Source of the DNA: Flammula alnicola
Taxonomy: Eukaryota > Basidiomycota > Agaricomycetes > Agaricales > Strophariaceae
Direction of reading: 5' to 3'
Assembly (NCBI GenBank): GCA_015499995.1
Contig: JADNRV010000038.1
Coordinates: forward strand, 124,001 to 188,000
DNA: 64,000 nucleotides
Under the pieces are notes generated by a model. It was not told the DNA's origin and did not search any database. It was given only the letters and a program-made list of their open reading frames with translations. Positions 1 through 12,921 of the stretch are shown in pieces (the stretch's first letter is position 1; every line of letters begins with the position of its first letter). The position numbers and the translations under genes were made by a program.

Positions 1-2546
1 TAATGAAGGCAGAGCTTATGCTATTTTGGGGTATGGTGCAATTTTTGATATTTTCTTAGTGCAGTGATTGATGTTGCATAGATTCTGTTGGGGCTTTGGA
101 GGAGTGGCAGGCGCTATCATCGGAGGATCTTGTAAGTCCCATCCTCGTACGAGTGGACCATCCTGAGGTTTTTTTTCCACCTCAGTTGAGAGGCCTGCGA
201 CCAAGTGGCCAGACGTCTTCGGCGACGTACAGCTCTTCATCACGTACCCGTATTTGTTGCCATGTGGTCTTGCGGCACTAGTAACTCTTATTGGTGAGTG
301 CCCAAGGTACAGTGGGTATCAGATGCTAACTGATAGACCTTTGAAGGCTCCTTTCTGTCTTTGTTCCTTGGACACGACGGCGGTCCACGCGAGGGTGCCA
401 TTCGACTTTTGCCCGAGAAGATTTTTACGTATCCTGCAATCCAAGAGGAAGAAGATACCACTCCCCAGACTCCGGTTTTCGAAGAAGACGATGAGCCGAG
501 GGGTCTTGCTAGGATTCAGAAAAAACTTTCAAGGCGTTTCTCCGACTACTTTGCAAAACGTGTGCCAGATGCTCATCGGCCCTCTTCTCCACTCGGCCAG
601 CAACCTGTCCCGATGTTTGTGACACCCAATACGCGGCTTGAGCGTACTCGAACTTTTTCCACGAGCAAAACCAATGGGTCTGCGTATGGCTATGGCGGCG
701 CCTATCGCAGCAGACTGGCGAGCAACGCAACGTTCAATGCTCGACGAGGCAGTCTCAGCAGCTCGATGAGGCGCAGACGTGGAAGCAATATGGATGGTAC
801 TCGTTCGGTGATGGAGGGCCCGTCCGAGCTGAACTTCGCGCAACGGCTCCTCCTTGCGAACGAGAATGCTGTGACGAACATCGCGGATCTGTGGGTTGCC
901 GCTGCTATGAATGTAGATAACGAGGACCCATTCGAGTCGGATGCAGAGGGAGAGGATGTTACCGAAGAACCTATCGACTTCGGCGAGCCTTTGACGAGGA
1001 CTGACACTCTTGATTCAGATAATGATACGAATGCTGCGGCGCCTCCGCTTCGTCGAGAGTCGATGGCTGGAGCTGCCGCGCCGCCCACTGCTCGTTTGTC
1101 GAGAAACCTTCATCGACCCAGCATAACGAATTCACTATATCCACCTTCATCGCTGCGACACGCCTCTCCCATTCCCAATCGCACTAATTCCGTCTCCTTC
1201 TCGCCCATGGTGCCATCCTCTCCTCGTCGTCTATCTACCAATGTCCCCTCCATCTTCGCCCACCCCGGAGTGAAGACACCTTCCGCGGTGCTTGATGCAC
1301 AGCAACTCTTGGGTGCTGACATTGATGCAGGTGCCGTGCCATCGGCCGCTTCTCCAGATGTTTTGCGCACCATTACGGAATCAAGGCCGCTGTCTGATGT
1401 TCTCTCGCAGGCCGATGTGGAATCTTTGGCCGAGAAACCGCCATCGCTGATGTCGCAGCTGCCCATCGTCGTCATTATACAGTATGGGGTCATGGCGCTG
1501 CATACGACGACGCATGACCAGATCTTTATGTCTTATCTTGTTTCGTGAGGCTAAATGGAAGCTTAATCGTGCTTAAAAGTTTTAACTGATGTGATATATG
1601 CCACAGTGATACTCAGTCCGGAGGCTTGAATCTCAATGCTGGACATTTTGCACAACTAAGTGTGTTTCCTCGTGAGCTTTCAAGTCGAACCTAGCTGATT
1701 GTATGCACTTGGATAGTTGCTTTGATGTGCCTCGCACAAATCGCCTACCAGTTCTACCTCTACCCGTGCGTAGCCTAGCTTTCCCTTCAGATAACTAACC
1801 ATAAGCTTATATCGACATCCTATACAGAAACATCGGGTATGCTTCCTTACCGGTGTCTCTCCTTCTTCAAACTGACTTTCTTCTTCAGACCTCCTCGAGG
1901 CCGCTTCTCGCATCTAGCTATGTTCCGAATCGGAACAATCATGTTTATTCCAGCCTATTTAACAGTCGTTCTATATCGACCTTTCGCCAATGTCCATCCT
2001 GACGACTCGAATCCTTTCCTCATGTTTGGTATGTTTTGCGCTATCCGTTTTGAAGTCCAAGTTCTACTTTTGCTTACCTATGATCGTCTTTTCAGTGCTT
2101 TCTGTGAGCACGTAAGGACTTTTTCTTTCATCATATCTGAATGAACACTCAACGATAAATCTTCAGTGCTATTCGCTACTGCGGCATCACATTTGGCTAC
2201 ACTGCCATATCAATCCTACTCAACTATAGTAAGTTAACTCGTCTCCTTCATCAAGCACCGGCTGACTATCTTTGCTTCAGTGACACCTCCCGACGCCGTT
2301 GGCTATGCCAATGGAATCGCACAAAGCATTGTTAGTCTTGCACGCTGCGTCGGGCCAGTGATAGGCGGTTACGTGAGTCCCTTTTTTTGCCTTCGATATG
2401 ATGGCGCTTTAATATCATCCCTCTTATGTTCTGCCTAGCTCTGGGCAGTCAGTGTCAAAGACGGCCCATCTGGGTTCTATTTCGGTTTCGTCGTGTGCGC
2501 TGCCGTTTGTGCCTTCACGGTCATGCAAAGTTTCTTGATCCGCTAG
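1..2546 (+). CDS. MFS transporter, C-terminal part (gene starts before the window)
   Basis: This is the 3' part of a multi-exon major facilitator superfamily transporter, probably of the YCR023C/ZIFL1-like group found in fungi and plants. Spliced reading gives FCWGFGGVAGAIIGG near 92-136 and a helix-6-like stretch YPYLLPCGLAALVTLIG before 292. A long hydrophilic central loop, rich in Ser and acidic residues, follows at about 360-1450. The second half has QSGGLNLNAGHFAQLS, helices around 1920-2090, MTPPDAVGYANGIAQSIVSL and then ARCVGPVIGGYLWAVSV. Introns are recognisable at about 131-183, 293-341, 1547-1608 and several more before 2440. The stop is TAG 2544-2546. The large central loop is typical of this group. 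Substrate cannot be told from sequence. The first helices lie outside the window, so the start is unknown. Confidence 0.85.
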
Positions 2547-2983
2547 ATCTCTTCTTTGCTTACCTTTCAATTGTATAACCATGGACAACTTGAAGCCGGA
2601 TTGACGGATCATCTGTCGAGTAATGTATCTGGTGCTTTGGAGCATCATTATCTTGAGTTATTGTATACGGGACAATTTATCCATAGAATTTACCCACAGA
2701 CCTACCATTTGTCGAGCTAGTATATATCCTCAACCCGATTCCAATACACTAATTTTGCAGCGAGTGATATAGCCGAAAGCTGACAATTTGAATGTGTGAT
2801 TAAATTAAGATGCTTATATTAATACGTTAACTGGGAGGGTATGAGGCCGGTGGTATGGGACAATTGCAAGAAGTAATCTAGTATCTACAGCAGAACAATA
2901 AAGATATGATAACATGACGAATAGATCAGATGCCGGTCAAAACAATGCAAGGATATTTTCAAGATGGAAATTCAGAAACTCAA
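2547..2983. other. Intergenic region between convergent genes
   Basis: About 440 bases between the ends of the MFS gene and the minus-strand F-box gene. It is AT-rich, as expected for 3' UTRs, and holds no convincing ORF. Confidence 0.6.
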
Positions 2984-4431
2984 TCAAGCTCGAACCAAGT
3001 CGAGAAGTGCTTCGCTTGCTGGGAAAAAAAGACGATAGTGAGTAAACGGGACCAATGAAACTGCAGGATAAGGAAGAACTCACGATCTTGGACATTTTGG
3101 TAAGAAGCTCCAGTTTTGTCACGGAAGTGCACGCCTCGGATGTTCCATCGCCTCCACCAGAAACCAAGCCAGGTCGCATAGTCTACGATATTTAGATACG
3201 CACCCATATTCCTGATTCGTAGTTCGACAAGGTGAGGAGCAGTCATTTTTTCGATGGATTTGAGCAGGGCGTCGAGCGGAGCCATCACTGCGAAATCAAA
3301 GACACGCTGCGGAACGCCGACGACGACGTCGACGGTCGGGAGAATGCAGATTTTTTCGAGGGTGGGGTGGAAGAGTGGGAGCTCCACGGTCTCGCTACCT
3401 TGGGCGATGACGAGGCTGTAGAGTCTGGGGCAGAGACCGAGGGCTTCTGGGAGGGCGTTCTCCGCGGACCATGCAGTGGTGCGGAAAAGGCGGATTTTGT
3501 GGCCGTGGACGCGGAAAAAAGACATGGTTAGTAAAGGAAAGATGTCGCATTCAAATCGTTCAAGAGAGGGTAGTTGGCCGGAGGCGAAGGAAGCGTATTG
3601 AAGGAATGGATCCCAGGTCACAGCGAATTCAGGTCTGGGGGTGTTGGGCTCGGGTATGACACCCAGAGAGAGGGTTTTGAGTTTTGGAAGAAGAAGAATC
3701 GGGGGTATGCCATCACTTTCACGCATTGGGAACGAGTAGATGGCTACCAGGCGCAAAGTGACGAGGTTTGGAAGGTCGTTGCATAGTTGGACCAGGTCTT
3801 GGAATCGAGGAGCCTCGCCTGCACCACTCCATTCTACACGTCGTAAGGAGCTACCACAAAACGTGACTAAGGCCTTCAGTACCTCCTGCGGGGTGTATTT
3901 CTCTGGTGAACTGGGTGGCCCGTTTTTGTTGTTGTATATGAGGAGGTTAGGTGTGCATTTCAGCAGCCGAATAACATGGGGAACGCTGTAAGCGCCCAGA
4001 ATCTTGAAGTCGATTCGCGTTGTCCATTCTCCTAAACGTTTGCCGGAGGGGCTTTTGTGGGCCTCTGAAGCTTCCAACAGCTTGACTAAGTACTTGAGTT
4101 CCCTGGCACTGTATATGGCCAAATATTCGGCACACATTTCTGTTACCGTGGATCGCCAGCCAGACGACACTCGTGCTAGACTCCTGCGATCTTCAAATAA
4201 TCCCGGATCGACCTCTGGGTATTCTTCATGCTGGTAAGGCGGCGAGAAGGGGTCGTCGAGTTCTATTGAATTTGCTCCAGCAAGCCTGACAGTAAATGCA
4301 ATGATTTTCCTCCATATTTCTCGCGGGAGCGTTGGAAGGTTTGGCCGCCCAGGGCTTACAGTTTCCTCAGGTTGACAGTCCCGAGGTTGGGGTTTGACTC
4401 TGGGTTGCCAGCTGAGTCTGGGGCGTTTCAT
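2984..4431 (-). CDS. F-box-like protein
   Basis: A long minus-strand frame starts at ATG 4431 and encodes about 465 residues. After a basic, proline-rich N-terminus comes an F-box-like segment, LPREIWRKIIAFTVRLA, at about residues 33-50. Further on, RVSSGWRSTV resembles the second half of a fungal F-box, where residues recruit Skp1. The rest is leucine-rich with LRR-like pieces such as LPNLVTLRLVAIYSF. A GTGAGT donor and CCCAG acceptor define a 65-nt intron (3019-3083). Splicing changes the C-terminus to QDPSEALLDLVRA and the stop to 2986-2984. Such proteins are numerous substrate adaptors of SCF ubiquitin ligases in Agaricomycetes; the target is unknown. The gene is divergent from MAK5. Confidence 0.75.
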
Positions 4432-4830
4432 GTCGCTATTAGTCTAAGAACTTTGGTCTAAAATCTGTGAATAAAAGAGTGTTTTCTTTCAGCATATCTG
4501 TGCAAAGTAACTCAAAGCCGGGTCTGCCTGGAGTGACGTTCAAGGTTCCAAAAAGACACGGAATTTAGAAGGTGAAACATACCACACTAAGATTCTGTCC
4601 TCCAGTCTGTGTGAGGGCGACTCCGTCGCCACGTCGACGAGAGCGTGCAGAACGTAACAAAGAAAATAACGTCGAGAAGCAAAGTCCGTTTGAATAGACC
4701 CTATGTTGATTCGGCAACTACCAAGGTTCTGTCAGCGGACCGGCCATCACATGGATCAACATTTCTTGCGGACACGGTCAACTTTTTTGAGATACCTTTG
4801 CACTCGATATACGGGTATCCTGCCTCGAAG
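4432..4830. promoter_or_regulatory. Divergent promoter region, F-box gene and MAK5
   Basis: About 400 bases separate the two divergent starts. An open frame runs through the right half in the MAK5 frame, with an upstream in-frame codon at 4645, but it shows no helicase-family conservation. I treat it as 5' UTR or promoter. No clear TATA box was seen. Confidence 0.4.
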
Positions 4831-7725
4831 ATGCAAGCCCCGGACATATCCAAGCAGTCTGCCATGAAACGAAAGACCTCTACCAAACTATTGTCATCCC
4901 GAAAGAAGGCCAAACTTCAGCACCGTAACGCTGATGAACTGCCGTGGAAGTCAGTCGCGAGACCATCGGAGGCAGGAATAGGTGGCGATGACGGTATTCT
5001 CGAGTTAGAAGAAGTAGAGGGTGTCGAGGTTTTCTATGAAATGACAGACGGGGGAAGAGTCGTGAAGTTCAACGTGTGTTGTATTTTTCTATACCGTTTG
5101 ACTTTTCCTCATTTCTTTCCCGGTTTGCTAGGTTATTTCAGATGCAACTTCAGATGCTGAAGTCATGGATGAGACGGAAGCAATTCATGAAGAAACTCCA
5201 ATTTCACTGGAGGCTACAGAAGAGCCGATCTTGGTGGAAGATGTGCCGACATTTGACTGTGAGTCTGGATGCCACTAAATGTTACTTGTAAAACTGAAAA
5301 GAGGTCGCAGCCGAAAACTTGCTTCCCAACTGGCATAAATATCCTTTGCACCCCAGGATTCTGATGTCTTTGCATGAAAAGGGCTTCTCATCTCCTACAG
5401 CTATCCAAGCCGCGTCCTTGCCATTTGCATTGGCTGGCAGAGACGTCGTAGGTATTGCTCAAACGGTAAGAAGACTCTGAGGCAACTATGTCATTGTTCT
5501 GACATTTTGTTGTATCTAGGGATCTGGGAAAACTTTGGCTTACGGATTGCCTATTCTTCATTATTTGCTATCCCAACCTCGACCTTCTGCCTCTCAAAAA
5601 CGTCCTGTCCGTGCACTTGTCCTTGCCCCAACCCGCGAGTTGGCCCTACAAGTCTCTTCACATCTCAACTCCCTCTTGACATCGATCGAATTCTCACAAA
5701 ATGCCACCACTTCTAAGCCCGAGGATCCTTCACAACCTAGCACATCTAATCAAGCCGCAAAACCCGTGATCAAAAAGCCCCCTCCGCACGTTAGTATCGC
5801 GGCTATTGTTGGCGGGATGTCTGCTCAGAAGCAGAGACGGATTATCGACAGAGGCGTCGACGTGCTGGTGGCTACACCTGGTCGACTCTGGGATATCTTG
5901 GAAGACGTGAGCAACCTGACTATTATTTTAATATCTATAATTTAATATTGCGCCTAGGATGATGAACTCGCTAAAGAAATAAGAAACCTCAGATTCCTTG
6001 TACTGGATGAAGCTGACAGGATGATTGAAGCTGGCCATTTTGCCGAGTTAGAGAACATCCTGCGTCTCACTCTTCTGGAGGCACAGTATGTTGTACGATT
6101 TTCACCCAAATGATACTTTGTCCTGATAATGCCCTTTAGAGATGAAGAGATTCCCGATGAGAATGACCCCGCGTTTGGCGACAAGCAGGAGGAGGAAGAA
6201 GATACGAAAGAAAGGATTAAAGATGGCCTTCAGACATTCGTCTTCTCTGCTACTCTGAGCAAAGAGCTCCAACGAAACGTCAAGAAAAAATTTCGGCCCA
6301 AAGGAACGAAGAAGCATTACAAGCGTGACGAGAAACCGGCCACAACCCTCGGTATGTTTTACGCCCTCGGCCTGTCGTGTTTAGGTTCTAATTTCAACTT
6401 ATCTCAGATGACCTCTTACTTCGTCTCGATTTCCGAGACCCAAATCCCGAAGTCATCGATCTCAGCCCAGTGGGCGGTGTCGTATCTACTCTCCAGGAAG
6501 GAAAGATTGAGTGTTTATCGGGAGATAAGGTTAGCGCTCTGCACTACAAAGTAAAAGCATTGCTTACTCGGCACCCGTTCGTTCCAGGATGTCTATCTTT
6601 ATTATTTTCTGCTTCGCTATCCCGGAAAATCCCTTGTTTTCCTCTCCTCGATCGATGGCATCCGACGACTTATGCCGCTAGTCGAGCTGCTGAACATCAA
6701 CGCCTTCCCGCTGCACTCTCAGTTAGAGCAACGCCAACGTTTGAAGAACCTTGATAGGCAAGCTCTTTTTTTTGACTGTTCGGGAACAGATGCTTAATAA
6801 TTCCTGTTACTCTAGGTTTACGAATACTCCGAACTCGGTGCTCCTCGCCACAGATATCGCAGCCCGAGGTCTTGATATTCCTGCCGTCGACCATGTCATC
6901 CACTTTCAAATCCCTCGCTCTGCGGATACCTATATCCACCGAAACGGACGGACTGCGCGTGCCATGCGGAAAGGTTTCAGTATGCTCATGGTTGCCCCCG
7001 ACGAACGACGTGTGGTCCGAGCGCTTCTCGGCAGTCTAGGTCGAGGTATGCGTCTTCTTACTCCATCGGTTTTACATTCTTCTGATCTGTCTTTATTCTA
7101 GACGAGGCTGATATTCCGGAGATGACAATTGAGCTCAGTATGCTGGACAAGCTCAAAGCTCGAGTCCAGCTGGCTCGAAAGATCGAAAACACCCAACATA
7201 AAATTAAGAAAACAAACCACGATCGGAACTGGATGAGGGAAACGGCCGAGGCACTGGGCGTTGATCTTGATTCAGATTACGTGAGGTGCGGCGTTCTCGT
7301 TTCTTTGTTTTTCTTGGCTTGCGAACTGGCTGTTCCTCAGTGAATCGGATGACGAGAATAAGTTGTCGAATCAGAAACGAAAAGCGAAGGACCAACAGAT
7401 GTACGCGATGAAAGCCGAGCTCAAGCGTCTCCTTTCGCAACCCCTCATCGCAAAGGGCGTATCGGCGAAATATATTACCTCTGGAAGTCGATCGATTGTG
7501 GATGACCTGCTTTCTGGCGATCGTGAGTCCGTTTCTTTCTTGATCATGGCCATGAAGTACTCATTTTATCGCTTTTTTCTAGTTCACGAAACTATGGTTG
7601 GGCTGAAGAAAGCTGAAGCTGGGAGCGAGATGACTGTAGCGAAGAAAAAGAAGAAATCGAAGCCGGCGTCCGTGAAACAGGAAGAGTTTGAGGAGGAATG
7701 GGCTGGTATTACTGCTACTGTATGA
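4831..7725 (+). CDS. MAK5: DEAD-box ATP-dependent RNA helicase, MAK5/DDX24 type
   Basis: Nucleolar RNA helicase needed for 60S ribosomal subunit maturation. The N-terminus is Lys/Arg-rich, then ELPWKSV and an acidic stretch as in MAK5. Helicase motifs in order, joined across introns: Q-motif region [12 protein letters not shown], motif I AQTGSGKT (interrupted by the intron at 5466-5519), PTRELA (about 5626), TPGR (5877), DEADRM (about 6008), SAT (about 6247) and HRNGRTARA (about 6940). The long insert between motif I and TPGR, the form [15 protein letters not shown] and the acidic insert before SAT fit MAK5/DDX24 rather than other DEAD boxes. At least eight short introns interrupt it. The C-terminus is Lys-rich, likely nucleolar targeting. 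Start ATG 4831 has a purine at -3; ATG 4864 is an equally good alternative. Confidence 0.9.
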
Positions 7726-8670
7726 TCTGGTGCAATCAGTATTGCCATGATACGCAGATACAGAGGATGCATCCTAACTTGAGCTTCAAAACCGAAAAAA
7801 ATAGGTCGAGACCTAGTCTGCAATTCGACGCGCCCATGATACCGTAGTAAAAAAATCAACATCACGTGTTGTTCCCACGCCCTTGTCGCGTCCATTAAGT
7901 ACGCGACTCCTCCATAGAAATAGACGCGTTTACCTGCTCTCTTGAGACGTCAAGTAAAGGAAAACAAGATAAACCCATGGGGTGAATGTGAATCGTGCCA
8001 TTCCTGTCATATTTATCTGCAAATTACCCCACGAATCATCCAAAATATCAAACAAACTGCCCAAAATGACCACCAATCACATCTTTGGATGCATACTTCA
8101 TGTGTCAGGTTCATAAATCAGTCATAACCTGCTATTTTGTGGAATGACATGTTTTTATAGATGGACATCTCTCCATCACTGTCAAACTACTTATCACAGA
8201 TTGGTTTGTAACGTTGCTTGTCCATACTTTTATTTTGAATTGAAACTTGAAATAGGGCAAATTAGCATTAAAAAATGCGTCGGACTTTAGTAGTAAATTA
8301 TATAAATAATACCTTATGAGAAATTTGGATGCAAGCGCTTTCTACCCTTGAATATACGAGTAACGAAGATATCGAAGAGACGATTGAGACGCGACGCGAC
8401 TGATGGATGGCACGTGATGCTCGTGGGAATAAATAATGCCTCAAAATTTTACTACTAGTACGGTATGGTGGGCGCGACTAGTAGCAGACTCCATATCAAG
8501 TGATCGATTGATCATCACTAAGGAGTCTGTGAAGGAGACTAGGTCGAGACCAGCAGCTGTAAACAAAGTAGATGAACATGTGTTAGGCTTTATCAGATTA
8601 GATTGCTGCATTTGTGCCTGCTTGCCGAGCCATATTCTTGGGATCGAAATGGTGGCTGTGCACGAAAAAG
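7726..8670. other. Intergenic / 5' region of PWP2
   Basis: Mostly AT-rich, with TATATAAATAA-like sequence near 8298-8310. The open frame at 8436-8855 is a shadow that overlaps the true first exons of PWP2. No independent gene is supported. Confidence 0.5.
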
Positions 8671-11600
8671 ATGAAGGCGAACTACAAGGTAAAGCACCCT
8701 CATTTCCTGCATTCCGAGAGGATGTTTCTGATCTTACCAGTAGTTTTCCAACATCTGCGGCACAGTATACAGACAAGGGAATGTCCTATTCACTCGTGAT
8801 GGAAACTCACTCTACAGCCCAGTTGGAAACCGAGTTTCCGTGTTCGATCTCGTAAAGTGCGTTTCGTCTTTCTTTGTGGTTCGCTTTGGTTCGTTAGTCC
8901 CTGACCGTTGTTCTGTCTTTCAATAGTAACAAGTCGTTTACGTTTGGGTTCGAAAATCGTAAAAACATCGCTGTGATTGCGCTCAGCCCGGATGGAAATG
9001 TGCTCGTCTCGGTAGATGAAGGTCAGTCGCATTATTCACTGCCAACTTTTTGTTCCGACTAATTTTCTTGACATAGATGGTCGTGCTCTGCTAGTAAATG
9101 CTCGACGAGGAGTGGTTCTTCACCATTTCAACTTTCACAAACCCGTTAAGGATATACAATTCTCGCCTGACGGACTGTGCGTATTGGATGCCTAGCTTTC
9201 AGCTCACAGTTGTTAACTTAAAATTTCCTCAGTTACATCGCTGTCACACATGCTTCCCACATACAAGTATGGAGGACGCCCAACCATCTTTTGCGCGAAT
9301 TCGCCCCCTTCACTTTGCATAGAACGTATACGGGACATCATGACGATGTGTTGAGCATACAATGGTCACCAGATTCATCGTCAGTACTTCCAACATTGTC
9401 TTGACGGACACAGACGGTTCTGGCATATAGCTGACATGGTTAACCAGATGTTTCATCACCACATCAAGGGATATGACTGCCCGACTCTTTACACTGAACC
9501 CTGTGGAGGGATTCCGACCAAAAACATTTGCTGGGCATCGAGATGCTGTGTTAGGTGCCTATTTTTCTGCAGACGGTAATACAGTACGTGCTAGCATTTC
9601 CTTCTTCGAGCCATTAATTCCAACGTCTTCTTCCAGATATACACCGTGAGCAAGGATGGGGCTGTCTTTACCTGGAAAGCGAAAGAAACCTCGGACGATG
9701 AACATTCAGACACCGAGGATGAACCGGTAGCATCAACTTCCAACGGCGTTGCTCGAGACACAGTTAACCGAATCGCAAACACAAGATGGGGTGTACACAA
9801 ACGACACTATTTTAACCAGCCTGGGACGAAGATCGTTTGCTCCACCTTCCACGCAGCCTCCAATCTTCTCGTCGTCGGATTCTCGACGGGTGTCTTCGGG
9901 TTATGGGAAATGCCCGCCTTCTCGAATATTCACACTCTGAGCATATCACAAGAAAAGATATCCTCGGTTGCTATCAGCCCATCCGGAGAATGGTTGGCAT
10001 TCGGTGCCCGCAAACTGGGTCAATTGCTTGTCTGGGAGTGGCAGTCGGAGTCATATGTTCTGAAACAACAAGGCCACTACTTCGATATGAACACCCTCGC
10101 ATACGCGCCTGATGGACAGACAATAGCAACTGGAGGCGATGATGGCAAGGTCAAAGTCTGGTCCACATATTCAGGCTTCTGCTTCGTCACATTCACAGAG
10201 CATAGTGCCCCCATCTCTTCTGTGGCCTTCGCAAAGCAAGGCAGCGTCCTCTTCTCCGCTTCCCTGGACGGAACAGTCCGGGCCTACGACCTCATTCGGT
10301 ACCGCAATTTCCGCACCTTCACTTCTCCATCTCCTGTGCAATTTTCGTGTCTGGCTGTCGACCCATCCGGCGAAGTTGTCGCAGCTGGGTCTACAGACTC
10401 GTTTGAAGTTTTCCTGTGGTCAGTACAGACAGGCAAGCTGCTAGACGTCATGGCAGGCCACACGGGCCCCGTCAGTTCCCTCGCCTTTTCGCCCTCTGGT
10501 GCTAACCAACTCGCGAGTGGGTCATGGGACAAGACGATTCGAGTATGGAATGTCTTCGGCCGTTCTGGTGCAGTGGAGCCATTCTCGTTGAATTCCGACG
10601 TCCTAGCACTCGCATTCCGCCCGGACGGCAAAGAAGTTGCGGCATCGACCCTGGATGGCCAGATAACGTTCTTCGATATCCAGGAGAGCAAGCAGACAAA
10701 CGTCATTGATGGCCGGAAAGACGTGTCCGGCGGACGAAATCTCGACGATCGTGTTTCGGCTGCGAATAACGCCTCTGGGAAGTCGTACAACAGTCTCGCG
10801 TATACCGCGGACGGCGCGTGTCTGCTTGCAGGTGGGAACAGCAAGTATGTGGTGCTGTACGACGTCAGGAAGGGCGAGGGAGTGATGGTTAAAAAGTTCC
10901 AGATCTCTGAGAACCTTTCGTTAGATGGAACGCAGGAGTTCTTGGATAGCCGAAGAATCAATGATGCAGGTATTAACGTCGACCTCATCGATGACAGGGA
11001 TGGAAGCGACCTGGAGGATAGGCTGGATACCAGTCTTCCGGGGGCGAGCCGTGGGGCAGGCGACATGTCTATTCGTCGCTTCCGACAAGAAGCACGCACA
11101 AAATGCGTCCGTTTCTCGCCAACGGGACGCGCATGGGCAGCAGCGTCTACGGAAGGTCTCCTCATCTACTCTCTGGACGAGACGGTCACATTCGACCCAT
11201 TCGATCTCACCATCGACCTCACACCTCAGTCCGTCCTCGAGGTTCTGGCGGAACGCGAATATCTGAAATCGCTGGTCATGGCATTCCGTCTGAACGAAAA
11301 ACCGCTCATCCAGCGGGTCTACGAGAGCATACCACGGGGCGATATCCGACTGATTGCGCGCCAGCTTCCGGTGATGTACGTGCCTCTGCTTCTACGCTTC
11401 GTGGGCGAGCACCTCGACAAGAGCCCGCATCTGGAGTTCGACCTGGTGTGGGTAAATACGCTGCTCATGGCCCATGGCCGTCTGCTTCGGGACCGCTCGA
11501 GCGAGTTTGCGAGTGTGTTTAGGGTTCTTCAAAAGGGGTTAACTGATTTCGAGCAATCGATATCAAAATTGTGAGTGTTTTGATTCGTTGCAGGGTTTCT

Positions 11601-11777
11601 CGGCAAGGGCATGCGTAGCCTTTGGTTCTTTTTCTTCCTTTTTCAATTGCATCCTTCGTCTGCTCATTTTCGTGTCATAGGTGCGACGAGAACACATCGA
11701 CCCTCGCTTACTTGATCGACCAGTCTAAGGTCCATCAGGAGAAGGACGTGGATATGCTCGCGGTAGCATCATCGTAG
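8671..11777 (+). CDS. PWP2: Periodic tryptophan protein 2 (WD40, UTP-B/U3 snoRNP)
   Basis: Core UTP-B component of the small-subunit processome, acting in 18S pre-rRNA processing in the nucleolus. Eight exons are inferred: 8671-8688, 8744-8856, 8927-9021, 9077-9176, 9233-9379, 9448-9583, 9637-11570 and 11681-11777. The protein begins MKANYKFSNICGTVYRQGN, closely matching known Pwp2. Conserved marks include SPVGNRVSVFDLVNNKSFTF, TVSKDGAVFTWK, GHTGPVSSLAFSPSG, WDKTIRVWNVFGRSG and SLPGASRGAGD. Two WD40 beta-propellers are followed by the helical Pwp2 C-terminal domain (MAFRLNEKPLIQRVYESIP). The first exon codes for only six residues. The acidic tail of the yeast protein is nearly absent here. 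The 3' end was later copied downstream (see 22640-23785). Confidence 0.95.
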
Positions 11778-12921
11778 ACGGACGCGACAACTTAGCCACC
11801 CCAACCCTCTCTTGCCTTCTCGTTTCATGATGGTCGGCCGGATTTGGGGCTTTTGGTGGATTCACTGTCTACTGCTGCGTTGACAGTGTCGATGCTTGCG
11901 TAGCACCATACAAGGACACATTGGCTTGCGTGTGGAATCCATTGATTCAATTTATCCCCGGAATGGGAGTTGTTCGTTTTGTAGCTTGCGTATGTGCCAT
12001 GTCAGTGGTCTTTGGACGTCTAAACCAGCATCTCGAATATTCCGCACCCTCAATGCATCGCATCTGCCCAAGCTCCTTAGATTGCCTCAACTGGCGTAAT
12101 GCAAGCATCCTCGAGGTATTGACAATGATTAATGAACCTCGAGGTGTGTTCTATTCTTCTGTCGGGGCCAAACGGCAGGCTCTGACCGCACAGAGTTGTT
12201 TTTATACTTATTCCCAACAACTCTGCGCGGCCAAATTTTTTATTTTTTGGATGTGGCAAGTGCCATTAATTTTGAAAAATGGTCAGTCGCACGAATTTCC
12301 GATCGATTTGCCAGCCAAACAGCTCACGTGACGTAGGTGAATCGTGCATGAGCCCTACCTTAACTCTCTTATCTGATCCACCATATGTACTGCAAACGTC
12401 CTTCGTTGTGGGCAGTGCTCCTATGTCAAACCGATGTATCAACACGAGGGCAGTGTATTGATACGACAATGAGGGAAATTGTTTGACAGGTATAAAAAAG
12501 CCTAAGAGAAGCGTGGAAGGCCGAGCGGATAGAGAGAGGTGTAAACGTACTTGGTGACTGGCAAGTTGATATCTGGCGCAGATGAATCGACTTCGCCTTT
12601 CATATCATCTATGGGGCTTTCTTTATCTCGTATTTCAATTCCAGGGAAGATAACATTACCGTCACAAAGTACCTCAAACGAACCCGCCTCGACCCGCAGC
12701 AATTTGGACGGAAGGAGTCCACAAAAGTACCGCATATCAGATTACCCGTGCGTCAAACCTAAAATATCTCTCGTAAACATTGGAAACATCTGAACTTTCG
12801 ATAGCATACTGTTCAGGTTTGCTCGGATGCTTTGGCATCGAACCAGAAGGGTAAGATCTATAAGGAAGGCTCGATAAAGGAATCGTGGTGTAGTAGAAAG
12901 AGAAAGCTTCATTTTTTGCAG
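11778..12921. other. PWP2 downstream flank, source of duplicated sequence
   Basis: No gene is supported. The stretch from about 11825 to 12190 recurs, diverged, near 23805-24015 and 26945-27160, so it marks the extent of the segmental duplication. A TATAAAAAAG-like box lies near 12491. Confidence 0.6.

Noticed and set aside
702..1493. Two minus-strand frames of about 128 codons
   Set aside because: Antisense to the low-complexity central loop of the MFS transporter.
10284..11165. Minus-strand open frame of 293 codons
   Set aside because: Antisense to PWP2 exon 7, Arg/Ser/Pro-rich, no domain; a shadow.
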